This document shows, piece by piece, positions 1 to 11,690 of a DNA stretch of 29,197 nucleotides. The notes below the pieces were generated by a model. It was not told the DNA's origin, ran no database searches, and was given only the letters and a program-made list of their open reading frames with translations. The DNA lies in NCBI GenBank assembly GCA_026260175.1, contig JAKCWW010006719.1, positions 1-29,197 of the forward strand. Direction: 5' to 3'. Made by a program: the position numbers and the translations under genes. This DNA comes from Reticulitermes lucifugus (taxonomy: Eukaryota > Arthropoda > Insecta > Blattodea > Rhinotermitidae). Every line of letters starts with the position of its first letter. Within the stretch, counting starts at the first letter, position 1.

Positions 1-68
1 TTTACATACACTGCATGCTGTTACATATCGCACGTTTACATACACTGCATGCTGTTACATATCTTACG
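1..68. repeat. 34-bp tandem repeat, two copies
   Basis: Two adjacent 34-bp units (1-34 and 35-68) both begin TTTACATACACTGCATGCTG and differ only near their ends (TCGCACG against TCTTACG). The array starts at the window edge, so more copies may lie upstream. No function is visible; it is a short minisatellite. Confidence 0.9.
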
Positions 69-155
69 CCCCCTCTCTCCTGTGCCCCCCCCCTCGTTAC
101 ATTCAACCACACATAGAAAAACACAAGGTTTACAAAAACTCTTTGGCCGTCGTAC

Positions 156-372
156 CATGGCTCAGGCGGTTAGTCGCCGGCCTCCCACCGCGGAGGCCCG
201 GGTTCGGTCCCGGGTCAGTCCATGTGGGGTTTATGGTGGACAAAGTGGCACTTGGACAGGTTTTCCGCCGAATACTTCAGTTTTTCCCTGAAAAAACTAA
301 TCATCTTCTCTTCATCTTCATCACAAGGGCTGCACAATAATTCTTAAGGCTGCGGTGCGTCCGTAGCACAAA
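156..372 (+). mobile_element. tRNA-derived SINE, family 1, copy 1
   Basis: The head carries an RNA polymerase III box A (TGGCTCAGGCGG, about 158-169) and a box B-like GGTTCGGTCCC near 202. An unrelated body follows (TCCATGTGGGGTTTATGGTG, then GGACAAAGTGGCAC). The copy at 9976-10197 on the minus strand matches through the same body and the ATCATCTT-rich 3' part, which shows a dispersed family. Relative to that copy, this one lacks about 40 bases after TTTTTCCCTG. It may run on through GGCTGCGGTGCGTCCGTAGC near 350-369. The open frames across it are incidental read-throughs, not genes. The 3' limit is uncertain. Confidence 0.85.
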
Positions 373-948
373 AAGAAACTCTTTCCCTGCTTTTGTAGAC
401 TAAACACGCACATGTGAAAGAACGTTTGCATATCTGGTCTGGCGAATGCAGCTAGTGGCCAGTGGGCTGCCATTAGCTCCTGGATGGTATACTCCACCGT
501 AATTACCTACTTTCCCTCATGGCGTCTAGCCGCTTTTCACGTGAGTTTTGGTACTATTCGTCTCTGTTGCGGCGGACGTTTTGATTTGGTTGATAGAAAG
601 CAGAGGGGCTTGGAAGGGAATACATCAGTAGACAGAGAGTAGGAAACTCGAGCTTCCCGATCACCGCTATCCATGGCAATTATTTCCGTGGCCTCAGTAT
701 ATACGTAACACGTTCTGGTGTGCTCAATACATTCTTTATGATCACGAAGGAGTTCCTTTGCTTAACAGTACAAGTATTGTCGGTACGAATCAATTTTTTG
801 CGCGATACAAGGCGCGAATTCAGTTCAGAATTATATCTGCATTGGTCTGAAAAATATAATGTGCTGTTCTGGTAACAAAATTAATGGTACTAAGATATTT
901 TTCATTGAATTAATTTTTCTTGTCGCACTATGGCCCTCAGGTCGACTC
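373..948. other. AT-rich stretch without recognised features
   Basis: I see no ORF, tRNA, inverted repeat or element end here that I can support. Confidence 0.5.
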
Positions 949-1125
949 CGCCTCTAACAGAAATGAGTATCAGCAATATATCCTGCGGGGAAAAGGCGGC
1001 CGGAGCCTAGGGCTGACAATCTTGCCACCTTTATGTGCAGATCGTGTAGAAATTCTAGGAGCCTCAACCTGCTTGAACCCTAGGGGCCTGTCCAGGCCTG
1101 TACAGAGATAGCTTTACTTTTACTA
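949..1125 (+). mobile_element. 5'-truncated SINE, family 3
   Basis: The stretch shares CCTCTAACAGAAATGAGT, then GCGGCCGG...AGGGCTGACAA...CCACCTT.ATGTGC, with the SINE body at 19192-19270. It ends in the same way (CCTGTACAGAGATAGCTTTAC against CTGTACAGGGATTGCTTTAC). The tRNA-like head present at 19101 is absent, so this is a body fragment. It carries about 27 bases (near 968-994) that the other copy lacks; these look like ancestral body sequence deleted from 19101-19336 rather than an insertion, but that is inference. Confidence 0.8.
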
Positions 1126-2963
1126 AGACAGGGAATAAATAATAAGAAAGGAAATACCTAACCAAGAAGGCAAATGTACTTTTTCAGAGGGGAGATTTTT
1201 CGAAGCACTATCTTTTATAGCGTCGAACTGTATGGAATGAGGATCATTAATATCCAGAGGGTAAGGGGTAGCATTGAAGAGGCCATGACCTATTTAAAGA
1301 CACTCCCATGCTGTTCAACTAGATCAGCTGATTAAGACGACGAAAAATTCTTCTTGGGTTAGCCGATCGCCCAACCGAGATTCATACGGGGTACCTGCCG
1401 AATACAAGTCTGCTGAGCTACTGCTGCACTTCTTGGAAAATGTTAGAAATGTGATAAAATTATGACATAAAATGAGGAATGATTAAAGAAACTCTGTAAG
1501 CCTTTTATTTTAGTGGGAATCTGGTGTTAGTTCGTATATCTTTCAAAGGGTGTACAGCAGTTAAATGTACTAAGGTCGTCATCTTCGTGTTCCCTAATCA
1601 GATGGGCTCGTAATCGGTTTCAAATTCATCTGCTCGTCTTTTACCGTATCTACCAACACTGCTTCTTCCCTGCGATTTGCTTTTATTAATTGGTTAGCAT
1701 TCTGTCTTCAGAGATTCTATCTTCGTGAGAAAAACAGGTTTATTTGCATATCCTTTTTTCATTAACTGGTTTAATCATATTTAACGTAACTTAGATTTCT
1801 TCATTTGTTAAGTTTTTACGTCTGTTACTATTCTTAAGTGTCCTCAAAACATTCAAATGTACTGCCCAGTTTATATTCTTCTTAACCACGTTTAATTTTC
1901 ATATCCACAACGTTTTAAGAACTTAAGCTGTGTTTTCTTCATGTGTGTAAGACTTTTCAACTAACACCATAAATTCTTTGGTTTATCCTCCCTTGCATTC
2001 TTTGCAGCTACTTTATCTGATTTATAATCCTAAATTACAACAAGCATAACTGTTGTTCAGGACTGTAAAATTCTGAAGTGAAAGCGGTGTGAAGAGTTAG
2101 CCCCTAATCAGTAACCACGAGTTTGGGAGGTTCGACTGTAGTACACTACAACGGAGACCACAATAACTACAGTGAAGCTGCTTTGTCTCCATTTCATGGA
2201 AGTGCGTTAGTTGAAGTCCTGTGATCAGAAACTCCTGCGGCCCCCACAGCTGTTCTCAAACTGTAATCGAGGTTGCGGCAGGACTGCTATGAATCACCCT
2301 CAGAATAACTGCATGAAATCCTCAGACTAGAAGTTCGTATCGATTACACAAATGACAATAGAATTTTCTGGAAGTTTGGTTACAACTGTTGCGCATATAT
2401 CTGTGGTTTCGAAGTACACAGACGACGAACTATAGGCCTGGTAGAGATTAAACCACTTCCCTTCTCCTCCACCCATTGTTAATTGGGTCAGCCAAGAAGG
2501 CTATGCTCCAAACTTTTGTTAGTCAAACAAGCCACACACCAGTTGAGCACAGCTTTGTGGTCCCACCGAACTGATAGACCATATCTGAATTATATTTTGA
2601 TCGCAGGAAATTTCGGTATCTCTGCACGTATATTTAAGGTTGAGAAGAACAATCCTCCGAAATGTTATGCTTATCTGTTAGCTACTTACTTTTCTACAAC
2701 TAACTCAGTAACCTGTTCTTGAGAAGCTAGCAGTTGCTTCCTTGACCTGCAAATTTCTTGCATTCTGTGAAATTTGCCAAGTGTTTATTAATGTGGTCAC
2801 ACGAGCCACTAGAACTTATCGTGAATCACACGAATCCAGTCCACAACTGAAGACATACTTCTTTCAGACTTCTCATCTTGTGCTTCCACCCTCACTTATG
2901 ATTCGTTTTGTATTTTCTCACCGTCTTGGATTAGGCCAGTGGCCAAGTTAGGCTACAGACTGT
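1126..2963. other. Long AT-rich stretch, no gene recognised
   Basis: Two small frames of 70-80 codons lie near 2483-2951 but show no family motif, no biased composition and no splice context I can support. No element ends were identified. Confidence 0.5.
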
Positions 2964-3140
2964 CTATCGATTTGGAGAGGTAAAATCAGTAACAGTCACA
3001 GCACAACATCTACATGGACAGAAAGGCTGTATATTTTAGTTTTGTCTATGCAGATATTGTGTTGTGACTATTACTGACTTTACCTGTCCATATTTTACAC
3101 ACAAAACGCGATGTCACACTTAAAAATATGCTATCGATTT
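2964..3140. repeat. Foldback insertion: 45-bp inverted repeat inside a 10-bp direct repeat
   Basis: Positions 2978-3022 pair with 3041-3085 as an inverted repeat with 45-base arms and an 18-base loop. I count 7 mismatches, all transitions, and no gaps. The block is bounded by the direct repeat CTATCGATTT at 2964-2973 and 3131-3140, as expected of a target-site duplication around an inserted segment of about 157 bp. No coding capacity is present. It may be a foldback transposon, a MITE or an inverted end of a larger retroelement. Confidence 0.7.
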
Positions 3141-3429
3141 CTTTGTCGCCAAACAACTTTTCTGTCTCGCACATTATCTGTTACTTATACATATATTTAT
3201 TTATGAATATATTTGTTTTTTGTACCTATTTGTGTTTATTTATATATATATTTATTTACTGAGTTGTGGTTATTTCTTTACACGAATCAGTGTGCTGTTT
3301 TAATAGAAGCTTTAGAGAGCACATATTCTGTAAATGTATTCGTATTTACGTCGGTTTATTGTTTTATTTTACTATTACACTACTGCTAAAATTGCAGTTG
3401 TAAATTTTACTTTTCACCTTCTTATATGC
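3141..3429. repeat. TTTA/TA-rich low-complexity stretch
   Basis: Runs such as ATATATTTATTTATGAATAT (about 3191-3210) and TATATATATATTTATTTA (about 3241-3258) make this stretch simple-sequence-like. No gene is seen. Confidence 0.7.
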
Positions 3430-3473
3430 ACAGCCCGATGATGGCTATCTTATTAGCCGAAATATGTAGCTGT
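3430..3473 (+). ncRNA. Hammerhead-ribozyme-like motif A
   Basis: In order the sequence shows stem I strand ACAGC (3430-3434), core CCGATGA (3435-3441; the hammerhead consensus is CUGANGA, so U4 is C), an extra T, stem II GGCTA/TAGCC (3443-3447 with 3454-3458, loop TCTTAT), GAAA (3459-3462), a 3-bp stem III ATA/TGT, A at the cleavage position (3468) and GCTGT (3469-3473), which pairs perfectly with the first strand. This layout is that of minimal type I hammerheads in Penelope-like elements. The U4 change and the extra base argue that this copy is weak or dead. Confidence 0.55.
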
Positions 3474-4588
3474 TTGTACCTGTAAAGAACGTGTAATATG
3501 TTTGACGGATGGAAGTTGGTTTTTATTTTAGTGCTTGAAACAAAATGGAGATGAATAACCTTATGTTCTGTCAGTAAGGGTTTCTTTCTCTCTCCAATAA
3601 TTTGCTTAGCTTTTCGCTGTTTTCCGATAGCCTCTAATAAAGGCTGTATCTTATTGATATTATTCTCCCATCTGGTTCTAATGAGTGTCTCCCAGATTCT
3701 AGTGATTTCTTGTTTTTGAGTCGTGTTTTGCCTTCTGTGCAGTTAAGCACGTCGTCTCATGTATTCAGGCATAGTCCCTTGATTTAAAATGTTATTCAAG
3801 CTTGATATTTTTAATTTTGTTGGGTTCGCAGCGAAACTTCCACTTGAGCCTCGTCATGCCCGTCTGTCGGCCTGTCTGACCGCATGTAACAACTCTAAAA
3901 CCTTTGCGTGAAGGTCCGTGAAATTTTATGCCGTAAAAGTTTCGCCACAATTTGTGGAAAAGTTACAATTTGTTTAATATCGAAAGAAAATAACGGACTC
4001 TTTATCTGAAAACCTACTGGCCTTCCTGTAACTACGAGTACCTTGAATGCAATTCGCTCAGCATTTATTGAGATGATGAACGTTACGAACAAATTTATTG
4101 AGCAAAGAAAGCACATTTTATATCCTGCATCGTACTTCTTTTTTGTGGGACTTTAAAATACACAACATGTTTTATTCGATTTATTCACTTAATCATGTAA
4201 TTTATTTATTTATTTATTTTACTTTTGCTGAATCTGAATTCCTTTTTTTGAAACTCATTTTGTACTGTTCTGTTTTTTAAGTGGCTATGTTAACATTTCC
4301 TTCCAAATGTTTAACACGTTTCCTTTTTATGGTATAATTTTTCTAGCTAAGAGCCCTAAATGCCACCTCTATGGTAGCTTCCTTGATGTTTTTTTTTCAG
4401 TATTCCCTCATGTGTTTCATTTCGTATGGAGGATCATCTGAAAGGAAATTTTTACCCTTAAAATAAACGAAGTCATGAAATGTGAAACAAAACAAAGTAG
4501 ACTCTTGTGACGTCCGTGACGCGTTTTGATATCAGCAACGTATGTGCAAAGCTAGGGACGTCCAAGCGGTATTAAATTACCACGAAAG
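3474..4588. other. AT-rich stretch with a TTTA microsatellite
   Basis: The only clear structure is a (TTTA)n run at about 4200-4219. The frame at 3895-4116 on the minus strand has no recognisable family. The region is otherwise unassigned. Confidence 0.5.
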
Positions 4589-4687
4589 GCGTGTGTGAAG
4601 TGACTCATGCTACAGGAGTGTAAATTCTCGCTTGCAGGCGGCGTATATCGCAGCCTGTCTCTGCATAGATAATGTATTCACACACGC
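4589..4687. repeat. 11-bp terminal-style inverted repeat
   Basis: GCGTGTGTGAA at 4589-4599 is the exact reverse complement of TTCACACACGC at 4677-4687, enclosing 77 bases. ACGAAAG occurs on both sides (4582-4588 and 4692-4698), but the right copy is four bases from the repeat end, so the case for a target duplication is weak. A tiny MITE or chance are both possible. Confidence 0.4.
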
Positions 4688-4698
4688 CCAGACGAAAG

Positions 4699-7635
4699 AA
4701 TCTGCTAGTGGAGTGTTTGGACTTCTCAGAGGCAAGGTCATCGAGAAGACATAGCATTTCGAGCATGTCGCACTTCGCTAATACACTGACTTGAGTCGCA
4801 TCCTGTTACAGAAATAATCGAAGCTTATTTTCGCTTTCTGTCTCTTAATTTGATTTGGAAGAAAACAATTCTAACGTGACGAGATTAAGTATTCCTTTAA
4901 AGATGTTTCCTGTGTACAGAAAACTCCGTCATAGGTCCTATAAAAATCCACACCACACTGTCTTACAGAAGACAACTACAGGTGTTTCATTTCCAGCTCT
5001 CGAACACTTATTTCTCAAAAAAACGTCTTGTAGCTGTTCTGCCCCCCCCCCAACCCCACACTCGAAACTTGCGACGACTATCATGGCCACTAATTTCAAA
5101 CGAACCTTCATTTGTAAAACTTACTAACCTTAAGCGATGTTTCAGTTAACCCCCCAAAACATGCAGTCTAACTGAGCCTAGTTATAAGCTTTTTTGGACC
5201 CTGTAAACATCATGCCGTTATGTGTCCAACATCTCCCGTAGAAATCCGTACTGTTAATGATAATGTTGACTTTAATACACCCCCTTTTGGTTTAATTGTA
5301 GTAATGCAGTGAATATCTTTGGCCCTTGAAGGTACTCGTCGTTACGTACGCTGAAAAATACTTGGGGCCATTACGATGGGTTTAAACGCGACAAATCTTA
5401 TGACGTATTGGGCCGTCTTCTGAACGAACGTCATCATACTGGCTGCGTAAGACATACAAATTTATTGCCACTGACAGGTCTCATGCGAATAAGGAGGCAC
5501 ATTTGGAGCAGGAAAGGAACGACAATCTGTGTGGCTTGCTGAACCTCTCATAACAAACTCCATGATTAAAATAAGAAAAATAAAATAAGAATTTAATTTT
5601 AATACAGGGAGCTCTTTTTTCGATAACAATACCTAATTAACGATTCAGTTGCGCAGAATATAATATTATAGCGCGGAGACACTATTTTTATCATATATTC
5701 CATAGAAAACAACAGGATGTCGTAACACAGAAGACAAAAACACGAATATTTATCGCCGTGAAAATTTCAAATATCCAGGAAAAAATGTTGGTTATTTTCA
5801 TATTGCTGATACAGATCAGTTTTCACGCCGACGAATTTTGTAATGCCATGATCTTGAGGTCAAGATTCATGATTGGCTGTTTATATTTCTGAGTTTGAAA
5901 CTGTCGTGTACTCCCCATTTACAATAGAGAATTATGCCTAGTTGTATTAACGGAAAGGATATACGCCTTTCTCTTTTAGACCAAATCCTCGGATGATGAA
6001 TGAAAGGTAATGAAAACTCACATGGAAGGAATTAGTTACCAGAGGCGTATTACAGTCCTGCAGATGGAAGGCCCACACCGGTATAACACTACTGTACTTT
6101 ACAACGCCTGCCCACGCACAAAAGACGACAATTTGAACTTGTCTACATCCAACTACTCATTGTTATAATTATATTTATCACTATAGTATTCCATATCGCA
6201 AACAGCTTTGGTCCTTTATCTGGCGACACAAGTTTGGCCATTTTGATCAAACCGTTACGTATAAAATATCTGTAAGTTAATACATGTTAACATGACTCTT
6301 GAGACACGAAATATCAAATTTCTTAATGTGACATATGCAACCCAACATCGTTAAAGCAGATATTTTAAAAATATCATAATATCTCTCCAATCGTCCAATG
6401 TTCTCCTCTGTAATTCTTAGGTATGTAACCGTCTTTTTCGAGAAATGTTTACGCCTCTCATTGCAGTTTAAAGAAAAGGAGTTTTAAAACGCAAACGAAG
6501 TACAATAACGCACACTTCTTCTTAGTTTCTTGATATGCGACTATGTATCTTTACATATCTTGTACCCTAAGTATTTTCAGGTTGGGTTTAACTACTGTAA
6601 TGGTTTTGTTTATTTACACGGCTTTCAGAAGTGCGTAATTTCGTCATGGTTCCACTCTATCTCCTCGAGGAACTGTTAGCACCTCTCTGAATGTCCATTT
6701 CCAGGCTATTAAATGGAAAAGGACTGTTGCTAAAAATGTCTACCTACAAAGCGTTTACATTTTGTTATTAGTGACAAGCTCATAAAAATCTGACTCTGTT
6801 ATCTAGTTTCTCTAAAGAATCCCAATAACCAGGGGAGTGAGCATGAATGCAAAGAAAATTATTTCTCCCTCTCTGTTTTGTTTAAATTCGTAAATCCCAA
6901 TTATTTGAGCTAGAATTTTCAATGGGAATTTTGTACTCGTCCGGTAGATGTGGTGCACTTCTCTGATAGACAAAATAAATTTCGAAGTTCTTCTTTTCTA
7001 TTTATTTTCCGGTCCTAACTTCTATTTGTCTCGCGTTATCCTCACTTAAGTCACTGCTGTACTAGGTAAGAGCCACCATTTCACACTTGGCGGATCACGG
7101 CCAGGCTTCAGCGCCCTTCACTCTCGTGAAAAATAAATTTTCTATACATAAAGAGAAGAAAGGGTTATCCTTTTCTCTTTATTCTCTCTCTTCTTCTTTT
7201 GGATTGTAACGGAAAGTTATCATTTTTGTGAATAAGAAAGATTTCTGTATAGGCAAGAAAATTGAAGAAAGAGGATAAAGACGTCTACAGTATTGAATAT
7301 AAAAATCTGATTCAAAAGTATGAACTTTTCTAGATGTGTAGATCTTGAAAATATACTGTTTTTCACTAGGGACTTCTTTCGATTATAAAATGGAACTTAC
7401 TAAGCAAATGATATTAATACCTGTGGCGCTGTGTTTTAAAATTTGGTTAATATAAAGACGGGGTACTGTAAAGATATCACGGAATTTCAGGAGATTTATA
7501 CTGACTAAGGTGACTTCTCATTGGAATGTTTGGTATTTCCTGGTAATCTAAGGCTCTTCGTTCATGGGTGATCTGATGCTTGAAATAAGTTAGGAAATGC
7601 ACACATAGCTTACATGTAAAGGAACGTATGCTTCC
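4699..7635. other. Long AT-rich stretch, no gene recognised
   Basis: Apart from a poly-C tract at about 5042-5051 I find no element ends, tRNA-like heads, reverse transcriptase or transposase motifs, or long repeats. It may be intergenic or intronic. Confidence 0.45.
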
Positions 7636-7719
7636 CTAATTATTTGCGCTCAACATTATTTGATACGGTATGATATTTATTACCTGCGATTGGTTTGTCA
7701 CCCGGTGGCAGCGGTCCGT

Positions 7720-7980
7720 AAACTTGTACACAAATAAAAGAAAGAAAACAACTATATACGAGTACATAAGCAGACAGATACACAAAACTAGACAAAAGCA
7801 CAGAGCACACAAAATAGAAGGCAAGACATACAAAACAAGAAAATAAGCTTAAGATGAACAATAAAAGACATAAACATAAAAACATAAAACACAAACATAA
7901 AACAGTCATTAAGGTATAAAAGAGAGCTAAAAGATTACAAAGCAAATAATTAAAAAATAAAATTAAAATTAAAAAATGTA
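7720..7980. repeat. A-rich low-complexity stretch (T-rich on minus strand)
   Basis: Repeated ACATAAA/AAACATA blocks (for example about 7867-7905) give two spurious hydrophobic frames on the minus strand. It lies downstream, in the minus direction, of the reverse transcriptase tail at 8137-8671. It could be part of that element's 3' untranslated region, but I cannot prove this. Confidence 0.6.
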
Positions 7981-8136
7981 CATCGCGTGAGTCCATATAC
8001 TATACATTAACCCACATGCGAGCTACGTAACTATAAATCATTGACATTTACACACATTCCACTAAAGATCTCAACTCACTTCACCTCAGGTCACCCCGCC
8101 CCCCCATTTTAAGAGGCTTCATCGCCACTTTTCAAT

Positions 8137-8671
8137 TCCCTTCACTTCACCTCACTTGAAATTACTTTCCTAAACCTCTTTCTAAAAATGTGAGATTTAC
8201 AGGGGAAAGTCGCTAACGTCTTTGCAGGTAGTTGGTTCCAGAATTTGGTGGTCCTATTTACAAAGGAATATTTCCCGATAACTGTTCTTTGTTTCCTGGC
8301 CCTCATTTTCCGATCATGATCATCTCTGCTCAGATAGCATGGTCCTTGTAACCTGTCCCCTATATCTTTACATGCCCGTTCTCCCGTTTACGCTTCGAAG
8401 ACGTCGCATATGCGAGCTACTTTCTACGCTGCGCCAAGGTCTCCCAGACCGAATCGTTCGTATCATTTGCAAATTTAGCCGCTATCTTTTGGACACAGTC
8501 TAACGCGTTTATCTGACATTCCCTGCATAGATCCCAGCACACAGTCCCGTATTCGAGAATCGGACGCACTAGCGACGTGAAGGCTAAACGTTTCGTATTA
8601 TTATTTCCCTTTTTGAGAATACGCATTATGAAATGAAGTGCCTTCGAGGCTCTTTGAACTGTGTAATTTAA
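8137..8671 (-). pseudogene. Non-LTR retrotransposon reverse transcriptase C-terminal tail, broken
   Basis: Read on the minus strand, the segment starts with NYTVQRASKALHFIMRILKK and continues through LVRPILEYGTVCWD and the conserved NALDCVQKIAAKFAN, then SVWETLAQRRK (to about 8417). The frame then shifts: the next frame gives ARICDVFEA, a stop, then GDRLQGPCYLSRDDHDRK, KYSFVNRTTKFWNQLPAK and a stop after VISSEVK near 8137. This is the thumb and C-terminal part of Jockey/CR1-type reverse transcriptases, the enzyme that copies element RNA at a nicked target. The fingers, the palm (catalytic YADD box) and the endonuclease are absent. One frameshift and an internal stop make it dead. Upstream it abuts a tRNA-like SINE head at about 8675. 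Confidence 0.85.
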
Positions 8672-8674
8672 AGT

Positions 8675-8762
8675 AAAGAACGAACAGGTTTCGAACCCAT
8701 ATGCTTCCCACTACAAGTCACACACTTAACCCCTAAACTACAGACGGTTTTTCTGTGTCCTA
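8675..8762 (-). mobile_element. tRNA-like head of a SINE (family 5)
   Basis: On the minus strand there is a box A-like TAGTTTAGGGG and, about 40 bases on, an exact box B GGTTCGAAACC. The T-arm can pair (ATGGG with CCTGT around TTCGAAA, two wobble pairs included). The would-be acceptor arms do not pair, so this is a tRNA-derived promoter rather than a tRNA gene. It ends next to the reverse transcriptase fragment at 8671. That contact may be chance or may mark a chimeric insertion. Confidence 0.55.
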
Positions 8763-9286
8763 GCAACAGCGATGCAATCGACATGCAGATCCTATCGCTT
8801 TTAACTGAGGCTCTGTTGCTGTGATACATGGAAGAGTTAAAGTTTATTGAAGATCAGAGTTTTATTTTTGGCACACGGAATATAAATGACGCTAAGTGTA
8901 ATTTTATTTTCCTAACGTGTGTGTCGGTAACACACGTGACAGGAACTGCCTATGCGCAGAGCAGAAATCAGACATTCATATGCGCAGAAAGCTACGTAGG
9001 TCTTCGCTCTAGTTATCGTTAAAATTCCCAATCAAAATTAAACCTGAAATAGCACAACAGTTTTGTAAAATATATCAATACTAGCTTTTATGAAAAATTA
9101 TTTCAACGTTTCCAGAATTGTTGTATACAATACATAAAGAGAGACGGACGGATGGACACATAGAGAGATGCACGGAGAGAAAGATTTTAATAGGCGCTCT
9201 GAGGGATGCCAGCGCACTCTAAAATTTTAATAGTTATCACAGATAATTACATTCCTTAAGGTATAAAACCTGTAAAATAAAATTCG
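8763..9286. other. AT-rich stretch, no gene recognised
   Basis: One 64-codon frame at 8828-9022 has no recognisable motif. Nothing else can be supported. Confidence 0.45.
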
Positions 9287-9319
9287 CAAATAAATAAATA
9301 AGTAAATAAATAAATAAAT
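9287..9319. repeat. (AAAT)n microsatellite
   Basis: About eight AAAT units with one interruption (AAGT near 9300). Confidence 0.9.
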
Positions 9320-9657
9320 GTAGCTTACTAATACTCAGTATTTGTCCGTAAATTTCGATTTTTACAATGATTGAATATTTTCTGAGAAAATTATTAAAAA
9401 ACAAGCCATTAATCACTACAATAACACCTAAACATTATTTGGGAAATGTGAAAGACCAGTGCATTTCATTTCCAGAACAATTATTGTATATTTTACTGTT
9501 AGATATAAACAGTAGGAACTGTTTACCAGATGAATAAAAAATACATGCTGTGTGTTATTATTTGAAAAAACCGTGGACCGCTCACAAATAATGCCTCTGT
9601 TGAATGAATTCGTTATGCAAATCGGAAATGTGTTTTTCTTACATGATTCCATTTCTT

Positions 9658-9975
9658 TCATAAAATACACGTACAAATAAAATACACATACAAACAGAAT
9701 ACAAATCTGACCTGTGTTGGACTTGAACATTTCTCAAGAGCCGGGATCTTCGTGTTCACATTACGAATACGATTTATGTCCCTTCCTTCATCATTAAAAG
9801 GAGAAAGATGTGTATTTCTTAGAGTGACTGAGCTTGACGCTGGTTCGTTTCCGGACAGAAACGGGATTTGTCTCCCATACACAGTATCCAGAACGGCTAT
9901 GGGTCCACCGAGCCTCCTGTTCATTTTGCACCGGGGACCCCTGTCTCAGGGCATGGGTACGTGAAGATAATTTTT
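9658..9975. other. GC-richer unassigned block with open frames on both strands
   Basis: About 9720-9950 is visibly richer in G and C than its surroundings and stays open on the minus strand for 88 codons (9924 to 9658) and on the plus strand for 70 (9752-9964). I do not recognise either product; neither has a clear domain. It directly adjoins the 3' end of the family 1 SINE on the same strand, so it may be a separate repeat rather than an exon. Confidence 0.35.
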
Positions 9976-10197
9976 TTTGCAAACCTGTGATTAAGATGAA
10001 AGATGATCAATTTTTTTTTCATTTTTACAAGTAATTGAGCACCAGTGGAATGAAATTGACAGGGGAAAACCGAAGTACTCGGGGGAAAACCTGTCCCAGT
10101 GACACTTTGTCCACCACAAGTCCCACATGGACTGACCCGGGATCGAACCCGGGCCTCCGCGATGGGAGGCCGGCGACTAACCGCCTGAGCCATGGCA
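9976..10197 (-). mobile_element. tRNA-derived SINE, family 1, copy 2
   Basis: On the minus strand it has box A TGGCTCAGGCGG, box B GGTTCGATCCC (closer to consensus than copy 1), then the same body as at 156-372. It retains a segment missing from copy 1 (TGTCAATTTCATTCCACTGG and following). The 3' part has an A-rich run (near 10011-10025) and an ATCATCTT-type end. The few single-base differences in the head suggest a moderately old family. Confidence 0.88.
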
Positions 10198-10397
10198 TGG
10201 CCTAAGATAACAACTTACCTGTACCTAATGTTGAGGTTAATAGTGAGTGAAACTACTCTTCCACTTTGTCCGTGCGCTTTCAAGATGTTCAAGGCGAATA
10301 CGCTACCTTCCTTGTACTTCGCCTTCAATATGCACTGCTGAAAATGCTTAATCTGTATCTCTTTCATTTGCACCTTTTTTGTAAGCCCATAGAGCTC

Positions 10398-10414
10398 CCT
10401 CTCTCTCTCTCTCT
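10398..10414. repeat. (CT)n microsatellite
   Basis: An uninterrupted run of about eight CT units. Confidence 0.85.
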
Positions 10415-11690
10415 TAGCACTCAGTGCACTATAAGGCATTATTCTGTCCATCATTGATTCCTAACACCTAGAAATTCACATGACTGTCGATTTCCCGAGG
10501 GACAGAAATGAAATCCAGGCTGAAAAGTTTCACATAGCCATACCCTGAACTGTCGAGCAACGATCGATGGCCCCCGGGTGTTTTGCTATGTGCTCTCCAA
10601 GAGACTCCGTGGAGTGTAATAGAAAGGTCAGAGATGGACTGCGAGTTCGCGCTCAAGAAATTTTCGGCTCAAGTATGTGAGTCAGGAAAATCTAGGGGTT
10701 TTCGGCTCGATTGAATGAAGGACCTGGTTCACGTGAGTCAGCGAACAGGAACTAGGAATAATTGAGCTAAGAAGACTGGCATTCGTCTGCATTAAAAGCT
10801 TCAATTCCTAACACAAATCAAATTTCATCTCCGTTATAAATACCGGTCTATTAGTGCTGTGCAGGTAAGTAATAGTTTGCCGTAAGAATTATACGCAATG
10901 TGTAAATACACTGTGCACGCAAAATGCAGAGTGGTTATTGTTAAGGCAGTATAGTACATGTAGTAACCAATAAATGTTAATGGGTTAAATAATTAACATT
11001 TTACTCAGAATAACCTAGTAGAGAAATTTGTGTAACTATTCGAAGGCTGACATTTATTTTAATTATACGTAAAAATGGAGTTCTTTCTCCTCAGAAAGCT
11101 CAGAGTCCTTCCATTAGAAAGACTAGTTGCTGAATGTCATATAGGGAAGTAAGCCTTGTTTGTTGTGAACTTCTTATTAAACACGTAAACTTTGTGACAG
11201 ACAATAAAGTTTATTGATGTTAAAACGGGTGGTTCATATAGATTACCAGTGGCCCTCCATTGATTAAAGGAAAGAATAGGTTTAGTTACAAAAATAGAGC
11301 TGATGGAAGGATAAACGTATTACAGTCTTACACGTAATTATTAAGCATACGACAAAATAATCTACTTTTTGCATTTCTGTATATCCCTGCGATACTTTCC
11401 CTTGTTTGTCTTCACAAGAAATAAATATCCATTCTTCGCTTTGGTATTCTTCGAAATAAACTCTTTGATATAGTTCGGTAATAACATCTCAACTCTTGCA
11501 CCTACAAGTTTGTTAAACGAACTTTCTACATGCATCTCTAGTCAAATTCAAAAATAATATAAACAATAAAATTACACGTGAGATGTTTTACACTACACAC
11601 TCAAAATTACATTGGGATTTTAAAATCAAATGTAGGACGTTCGGACAGAAAATGAGTTCACGTGACATATCGTTTTGTAACAAAACAACG
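10415..11690. other. AT-rich stretch, no gene recognised
   Basis: Nothing coding is supported here. The 5' part of the mariner copy downstream, including its first terminal inverted repeat, could not be identified in this stretch. Confidence 0.4.

Noticed and set aside
4582..4698. MITE with ACGAAAG target duplication
   Set aside because: The right-hand direct repeat is not adjacent to the inverted repeat end; reported only as an inverted repeat.
7636..7996. Two hydrophobic minus-strand frames resembling membrane proteins
   Set aside because: They come from A-rich low-complexity DNA read in reverse. The hydrophobicity follows from T-rich codons.
8675..8762. Possible tRNA gene on the minus strand
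   Set aside because: The T-arm pairs but the acceptor stem does not.
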